Shown piece after piece: positions 59,476 to 64,000 of a DNA stretch of 64,000 bases. The stretch comes from Mesorhizobium_B sp035998495 (GTDB taxonomy: Bacteria > Pseudomonadota > Alphaproteobacteria > Rhizobiales > Rhizobiaceae): contig DASYHP010000087.1 of assembly GCA_035998495.1 (NCBI GenBank), positions 1 to 64,000 on the forward strand, given 5' to 3'. The translations under genes were made by a program, and so were the position numbers. A model generated the notes under the pieces. That model was not told the origin of the DNA. It made no database searches and was given only the letters and a program-made list of their open reading frames with translations. Within the stretch, counting starts at the first letter, position 1. Each line of letters begins with the position of its first letter.

Positions 59476-61152
59476 TCACCCCAGAATGCCCGGCAGGTCG
59501 AGCCCGTGCTCCCGCGCGCAGTCGAGCGCGATGTCGTAACCCGCATCCGCATGGCGCATCACGCCGGACGCCGGATCGTTCCACAAGACCCGCTCGATGC
59601 GCTTTGCCGCTTCCTTTGTCCCGTCGCACACGATCACCATGCCCGAATGCTGGGAGAACCCCATGCCCACCCCGCCGCCATGGTGCAGCGACACCCAGGT
59701 CGCGCCCGAAGCGCAGTTCAGAAGCGCATTCAAGAGCGGCCAGTCCGACACCGCGTCCGAGCCGTCCCGCATGGCCTCCGTCTCGCGGTTTGGCGAGGCG
59801 ACCGAGCCCGAATCCAAATGGTCGCGGCCGATCACCACCGGCGCCTTCAATTCGCCCGAAGCCACCATCTCGTTGAAGGCGAGCCCTAAGCGGTGGCGGT
59901 CGCCCAGCCCTACCCAGCAGATGCGCGCGGGCAGACCCTGGAACCTGATCCGCTTCCCCGCCATGTCGAGCCACTGGTGGAGGTGCGTGTCGCCGGGCGT
60001 CAGCTCCTTCACCTTGGCGTCGGTGCGAAGAATGTCCTCAGGGTCGCCCGACAGCGCCGCCCAGCGGAACGGCCCCACCCCGCGGCAGAAGAGCGGGCGG
60101 ATATAGGCCGGCACGAAGCCCGGAAACGCAAAGGCCTCCTCGACCCCCTCCTCCTTCGCCATCTGGCGGATGTTGTTGCCGTAATCCACCGTGGGCACGC
60201 CCATGCGGTGGAAGTCGAGCATGGCCCGCACATGGCCGGCCATGGATTTCCTGGCCGCCGCCGCCACGGCCTTGGGGTCGCGCTCGCGCTTCTCCTCCCA
60301 TTCGGCCACGGTCCAGCCCTTCGGCAGATAGCCGTTGACGGGGTCGTGCGCGGAGGTCTGGTCGGTCACGGCGTCGGGCTTGATCCCGCGCCGCACCAGC
60401 TCGGGAAACACGTCCGCCGCGTTGCCCAGCAGCCCGACCGAAATGGCCGTCTTCTCCCGGCAGGCGCGCTCGATGATTTGCAGCGCCTCGTCGAGATCCT
60501 GGGCCTGCCGGTCGAGATAGCCGGTCTTCAGCCGCATTTCGATGCGGCTCGGCTGGCACTCCACGGCCAGGCACGACGCGCCCGCGAAACTTGCTGCGAG
60601 CGGCTGCGCCCCGCCCATGCCGCCCAGGCCCGCCGTGAGGATCCAGCGGCCGGCGAGATTCCCGCCATAATGCTGGCGGCCGAGCTCGACAAACGTCTCA
60701 TAGGTGCCCTGAACGATGCCCTGGCTGCCGATATAGATCCAGGAGCCCGCCGTCATCTGGCCGTACATCATGAGCCCTTTTCGGTCGAGCTCGTGGAAAT
60801 GGTCCCAGGTGGCCCAGCGCGGCACGAGGTTGGAGTTGGCGAGCAGCACCCGTGGCGCGTCGGGGTGCGTGCGGAACACGCCGACAGGCTTGCCCGACTG
60901 CACAAGCAGGGTTTCGTCGGCTTCCAGCCGCCTAAGCGTGGAGACGATGCGATCGAAGCTGTCCCAGTCCCGCGCCGCCCGCCCGATCCCGCCATAAACC
61001 ACGAGCTCGCCCGGCTTTTCCGCCACCTCCGGGTCGAGATTGTTCATGAGCATCCGGAGCGGCGCTTCCGTGAGCCAGCTCTTCGCCGAAATCTCGACCC
61101 CGCGCGGCGCGCGGATCGTTCGGGCGTTGTCGATGCGGGGGTGCGCGTTCAT
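59476..61152 (-). CDS. hutU: urocanate hydratase
   Basis: The 558-residue protein is full length and well conserved: GKPVGVFRTHPDAPRVL, LVPRWATWDHF, YGQMTAGSWIYIGSQGIVQGTYETF, GLGGMGGAQPL, and DQTSAHDPVNGYLP. It uses tightly bound NAD+ to hydrate urocanate to imidazolonepropionate. It is the last gene of the hut operon on this strand. Confidence 0.97.
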   Translation of the reverse strand: MNAHPRIDNARTIRAPRGVEISAKSWLTEAPLRMLMNNLDPEVAEKPGELVVYGGIGRAARDWDSFDRIVSTLRRLEADETLLVQSGKPVGVFRTHPDAPRVLLANSNLVPRWATWDHFHELDRKGLMMYGQMTAGSWIYIGSQGIVQGTYETFVELGRQHYGGNLAGRWILTAGLGGMGGAQPLAASFAGASCLAVECQPSRIEMRLKTGYLDRQAQDLDEALQIIERACREKTAISVGLLGNAADVFPELVRRGIKPDAVTDQTSAHDPVNGYLPKGWTVAEWEEKRERDPKAVAAAARKSMAGHVRAMLDFHRMGVPTVDYGNNIRQMAKEEGVEEAFAFPGFVPAYIRPLFCRGVGPFRWAALSGDPEDILRTDAKVKELTPGDTHLHQWLDMAGKRIRFQGLPARICWVGLGDRHRLGLAFNEMVASGELKAPVVIGRDHLDSGSVASPNRETEAMRDGSDAVSDWPLLNALLNCASGATWVSLHHGGGVGMGFSQHSGMVIVCDGTKEAAKRIERVLWNDPASGVMRHADAGYDIALDCAREHGLDLPGILG

Positions 61153-61165
61153 GAAGCCGCTCTCC

Positions 61166-61984
61166 TCAAACTTGGTTGGCCCGGTCGCGAATGGCCAAAA
61201 GAATCCGTCGCAAGACCTCGCGCATTGGCGCGGCGAAATCGGGATCGTAGGGTACGGGCCAGTTCTCCGGCGTGCCCTTCCCCTCCGGCTCGCGCAAATA
61301 GCCGCGGTTGGAAATCTCCATCTGCAGGGCGTGAACGCCGCCGGCCGGGTCGCCGTAGCGCCGCGTGATCCAACCGCCGCGGAAGCGGCCGTTCAAGACA
61401 TGGCTGCGGCCCGAAACGGCCATGAGGCCGGCCACTTCGCGCTCCAGTTCGGGCGCGCAACTCGCGCCGCCGTTCGTGCCGAGGTTGAACACCGGCAGTT
61501 TTCCCTCGAACAGAAGCGGCAGGACCGAGCGGATCGAGTGGCAGTCATAGAGCACCACCGCCGGGTGTCTGGATTTGAGCCGAGCGATCTCGGATTCCAG
61601 CGCGTGATGGAAGGGCCAGAAGAAGGCCTCCTTCCGCCGCTCGATTTCGGCTGCATCCGGCTCCCGGCCGGGCTTGTAGAGTGGGTCGCCGTCGAAATTT
61701 TCCAGTGGGCAGAGCGCGGTCGTGGCCTGGCCGGGATAGAGCGAGACGCCCGATGGGTCGCGGTTCACGTCGATGACGGATCGCGACACGGCGGTATGCA
61801 CCACGGTCGCGCCGAGCCCGCCCGCGAAATCGTAGAGCTTGTCGATCCACCAGTCCGTGTCGCGCCGCGTTAGCCAGGGCGAGACGAAGTTCTCTTCCAG
61901 CCCCATCAGCGCCGTGCCCGTATGCGGCAGGCTGACGATCAGCGGGGCTTCGCCGCGCGAGACGGACAGCCAGGCGGCGGTCAC
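61166..61984 (-). CDS. hutG: N-formylglutamate deformylase
   Basis: The GTG at 61984 overlaps the hutH stop. The 272-residue protein has IVSLPHTGTALM, TDWWIDKLYDF, SRSVIDVNRDPSG, LYDCHSIRS, and QMEISNRGYL, the N-formylglutamate amidohydrolase pattern. It performs the last step of the five-step histidine route, which implies that hutF (formiminoglutamate deiminase) exists elsewhere. Confidence 0.93.
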   Translation of the reverse strand: MTAAWLSVSRGEAPLIVSLPHTGTALMGLEENFVSPWLTRRDTDWWIDKLYDFAGGLGATVVHTAVSRSVIDVNRDPSGVSLYPGQATTALCPLENFDGDPLYKPGREPDAAEIERRKEAFFWPFHHALESEIARLKSRHPAVVLYDCHSIRSVLPLLFEGKLPVFNLGTNGGASCAPELEREVAGLMAVSGRSHVLNGRFRGGWITRRYGDPAGGVHALQMEISNRGYLREPEGKGTPENWPVPYDPDFAAPMREVLRRILLAIRDRANQV

Positions 61985-63516
61985 CCTTCCACCCCCGGCA
62001 ATTCCACTGCCCGCGCCGCGGCCACCACCGCGCCGCTCGTCACCAATTCCAGCGCCGCCTCGATGTCGGGCTGGAAGTGACGGTCGTCCTCGAGATGCGG
62101 CACCTCGGCGCGCAGGAGCGCGCGCACATCCTCCAGCGCCTCCGACGAGCGCAGCGGCAGGTGGAAGTCGCAGCCCTGCGCGGCGGCCAGAAGCTCGATC
62201 GCGATCACGCCCCGCGCGTTCGCCGTCATGGCGGTGAGCCGCCGCGCGCCATGCGCGGCCATGGACACATGGTCCTCCTGATTGGCCGAGGTCGGGATCG
62301 AGTCCACGCTGGCCGGCGTCGCCCGCTGCTTGTTCTCCGACACCAGCGCCGCCGCCGTCACCTGCGGGATCATGAAGCCGGAATTCAGCCCCGGCCGGGG
62401 CGTCAGGAAGGCGGGCAGGCCCGACAGCGCCGGGTCCACCAGCATGGCGATCCGCCGCTCGGCGATGGACCCGATCTCGCAGATCGCGAGCGCGATCACG
62501 TCGGCCGCGAACGCCACCGGCTCCGCATGGAAATTGCCGCCGGACAGCGCCGTGTCGTCCTCTGCGAAGATCAGCGGGTTGTCCGACACGCCGTTGGCTT
62601 CGGTCTCCAACGTGACCGCCGCCTGCCGCAGAATGTCGAGCGCCGCGCCCATCACCTGGGGCTGGCAGCGCAGGCAATAAGGATCCTGCACGCGCTCGTC
62701 GCCGACCCGGTGGGACTCGCGGATCGCGCTCCCCGCCATCAGTTCGCGAAGCGCCTGCGCCGCCTCGATCTGCCCGCGATGCCGCCGCAAGGCGTGGATG
62801 CGCGGATTGAAAGGCGCATCGGAGCCGCGCGCCGCGTCCGTCGAAAGCGCACCCGTCACAAGCGCGCTCTTGAACAGGGCTTCAGCCTCGAACAGCCCCG
62901 CCAGGGCGTAGGCGCAGGAAAATTGCGTGCCGTTGAGCAGCGCCAGGCCTTCCTTGGCCCCAAGCTCGACCGGCCCGAGCCCGGCCTCGGCCAAGGCTTG
63001 CCCCGCCGGCATCCGGCCGGCGGGCGAAAAGATCTCGCCCACGCCGAGCATGGCGGCCGTCATATGGGCGAGCGGCGCGAGGTCGCCCGACGCGCCCACC
63101 GAGCCTTGCGCGGGGATCACCGGCAACAGCTCGGCGGTGAGCATGTTTTCGAGAAGCGCAAGCGTCTCGGGCCGCAGGCCCGACGCCCCCTGCCCCAGGC
63201 TTGCGAGCTTCAAGGCCATCATCAGCCGCACGACCGAGCGCGGCATGGGCTCGCCCACGCCCGCCGCATGGGAAAGCACGATGTTGCGCTGGAGCACCTT
63301 CAGGTCGCTTTCCGCGATGCGGACGCTGGCGAGCTTTCCGAAGCCCGTGTTGATGCCATAGACCGGCTCCCCGCGCGCGAGGATGCGCGCGATGGCGTCC
63401 GCGCTCGCCGCGACCTTCGGCCGGCAGGCATCGTCAAGGCGCGGGATCGCGCCGTCATGGACCGCGCGCCAGTCGCCGAGCCGCGCCTCGCCGGGCGTGA
63501 GGACCAAGCCCGTCAT
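61981..63516 (-). CDS. hutH: histidine ammonia-lyase
   Basis: The 511-residue enzyme carries the MIO-forming Ala142-Ser143-Gly144 in GSVGASGDLAPLAH, plus YGINTGFGKLA and QDPYCLRCQPQ. It deaminates histidine to urocanate. The start overlaps the hutI stop and the end overlaps hutG, so the operon is tightly coupled. Confidence 0.97.
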   Translation of the reverse strand: MTGLVLTPGEARLGDWRAVHDGAIPRLDDACRPKVAASADAIARILARGEPVYGINTGFGKLASVRIAESDLKVLQRNIVLSHAAGVGEPMPRSVVRLMMALKLASLGQGASGLRPETLALLENMLTAELLPVIPAQGSVGASGDLAPLAHMTAAMLGVGEIFSPAGRMPAGQALAEAGLGPVELGAKEGLALLNGTQFSCAYALAGLFEAEALFKSALVTGALSTDAARGSDAPFNPRIHALRRHRGQIEAAQALRELMAGSAIRESHRVGDERVQDPYCLRCQPQVMGAALDILRQAAVTLETEANGVSDNPLIFAEDDTALSGGNFHAEPVAFAADVIALAICEIGSIAERRIAMLVDPALSGLPAFLTPRPGLNSGFMIPQVTAAALVSENKQRATPASVDSIPTSANQEDHVSMAAHGARRLTAMTANARGVIAIELLAAAQGCDFHLPLRSSEALEDVRALLRAEVPHLEDDRHFQPDIEAALELVTSGAVVAAARAVELPGVEG

Positions 63517-64000
63517 CGGCCCCTCCGGACGCGCGCGTGAAGTCGGTTCAGCCCCATGGCATAAGGGACCTCCGCGAGGCTTTCGGCGTCCCAGATCGCG
63601 AGATCGGCTTGCTTGCCGGCCTCCAGCGCGCCTTTGCTCCCCTCCATGCCCAGCGCCTTGGCAGCAAAGCGCGTGACGCCCAGCCAGCATTCCTCCACCG
63701 TCATGCCGAACAGGGTCGCGGCCATGTTCATGGCGAGATGGAGCGAACAGAGCGGCGAGGAGCCGGGATTCATGTCGGTGGCGACCGCCATCGGCACGCC
63801 GTGCCTGCGGAACAGCTCCACCGGCGGCTTCTTCGTCTCGCGGATGAAGTAGAAGGCGCCGGGCAGCATCACCGCCACCGTGCCGGCTTGGGTCAGCGCC
63901 CGCGCCCCGTCCTCGCTGCAATATTCCACGTGGTCGGCCGACAGCGCCCCGAAGCTTGCCGCCAGCGCCGCCCCGCCGCCGTCCGACAACTGGTCGGCAT
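63513..64000 (-). CDS. hutI: imidazolonepropionase, C-terminal part (cut by window edge)
   Basis: The frame is open to the right edge. It reads HADQLSDGGGAALAA, ADHVEYCSEDG, MLPGAFYFIRE, AVATDMNPGSSP and the ALEAGKQADLAIWD end, all typical of HutI. Only about 160 of about 400 residues are present. It opens the imidazolone ring to give formiminoglutamate. Confidence 0.93.
   Translation of the reverse strand, partial: ADQLSDGGGAALAASFGALSADHVEYCSEDGARALTQAGTVAVMLPGAFYFIRETKKPPVELFRRHGVPMAVATDMNPGSSPLCSLHLAMNMAATLFGMTVEECWLGVTRFAAKALGMEGSKGALEAGKQADLAIWDAESLAEVPYAMGLNRLHARVRRGR

Overview
The window is high-GC DNA (about two thirds G+C by eye) with dense, short-overlap operons. It most likely comes from an alphaproteobacterium of the Hyphomicrobiales (Rhizobiales). 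Support comes from the PhoCDET/PhnCDE-like transporter, the hut order hutI-H-G-U, the small CheY-like receiver, the methyltransferase-esterase fusion, and dispersed palindromic repeats of the kind seen in that order. No rRNA, intact tRNA or CRISPR array was found.

Region 1 (1 to about 13271) is a decayed integrated element. From the left it holds the 3' end of an IS5-type transposase, an anti-phage dCTP deaminase gene (avcD) whose 3' end is cut at the IS edge, and a response-regulator stub with its terminator fused to a phage/plasmid 'large polyvalent protein' gene that has lost both ends. Next come a 53-residue MobC/RHH-like gene, an XRE regulator, an Abi/HEPN protein, a DUF3987-like fragment, a 12-bp tandem repeat, a RecA-fold RepA-like helicase, AlpA-type and other HTH proteins, an Arc-type regulator and a tyrosine integrase. 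The integrase runs into the 3' half of a tRNA, probably tRNA-Gln(CTG), which starts inside the anticodon loop. This is the expected structure of an attachment site. The gene set (int, AlpA-type HTH, replication ATPase, defence cargo) resembles a satellite-like or mobilizable integrative element.

Region 2 (13.3-31.5 kb) is mostly ordinary chromosome. It contains a possible HEPN protein, a receiver protein, a CysZ-like membrane protein, an ABM monooxygenase and a TRAP transporter in Q-M-P order. It continues with a cupin, an inositol-monophosphatase-family enzyme, a metallo-beta-lactamase-fold hydrolase, an ion channel with an unusual pore sequence, a ZIP-like protein and an L,D-transpeptidase. 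A phnCDE1E2 operon follows, preceded by a near-perfect Pho box, and then an endonuclease III-like enzyme overlapping a phosphoesterase.

Region 3 (31.5-47.6 kb) is a sugar or cyclitol catabolic locus. It has three Gfo/Idh/MocA dehydrogenases, an aldose-epimerase-like protein, an EAL phosphodiesterase and a ribose-type ABC transporter (SBP, double ATPase, two permeases). Two leftward blocks, SDR > mannitol-type dehydrogenase > RpiR regulator and MocA > ROK kinase > NagB-like isomerase, are tied together by start/stop overlaps. The substrate cannot be named from the sequence.

Region 4 (47.8-64 kb) contains a YhaO/YhaN-type nuclease-ATPase pair, the PCMT-erythromycin esterase fusion, fba-rpe-gph, a eukaryote-like topoisomerase IB, a GNAT acetyltransferase and the hut operon hutI(partial)-hutH-hutG-hutU, which runs off the right edge.
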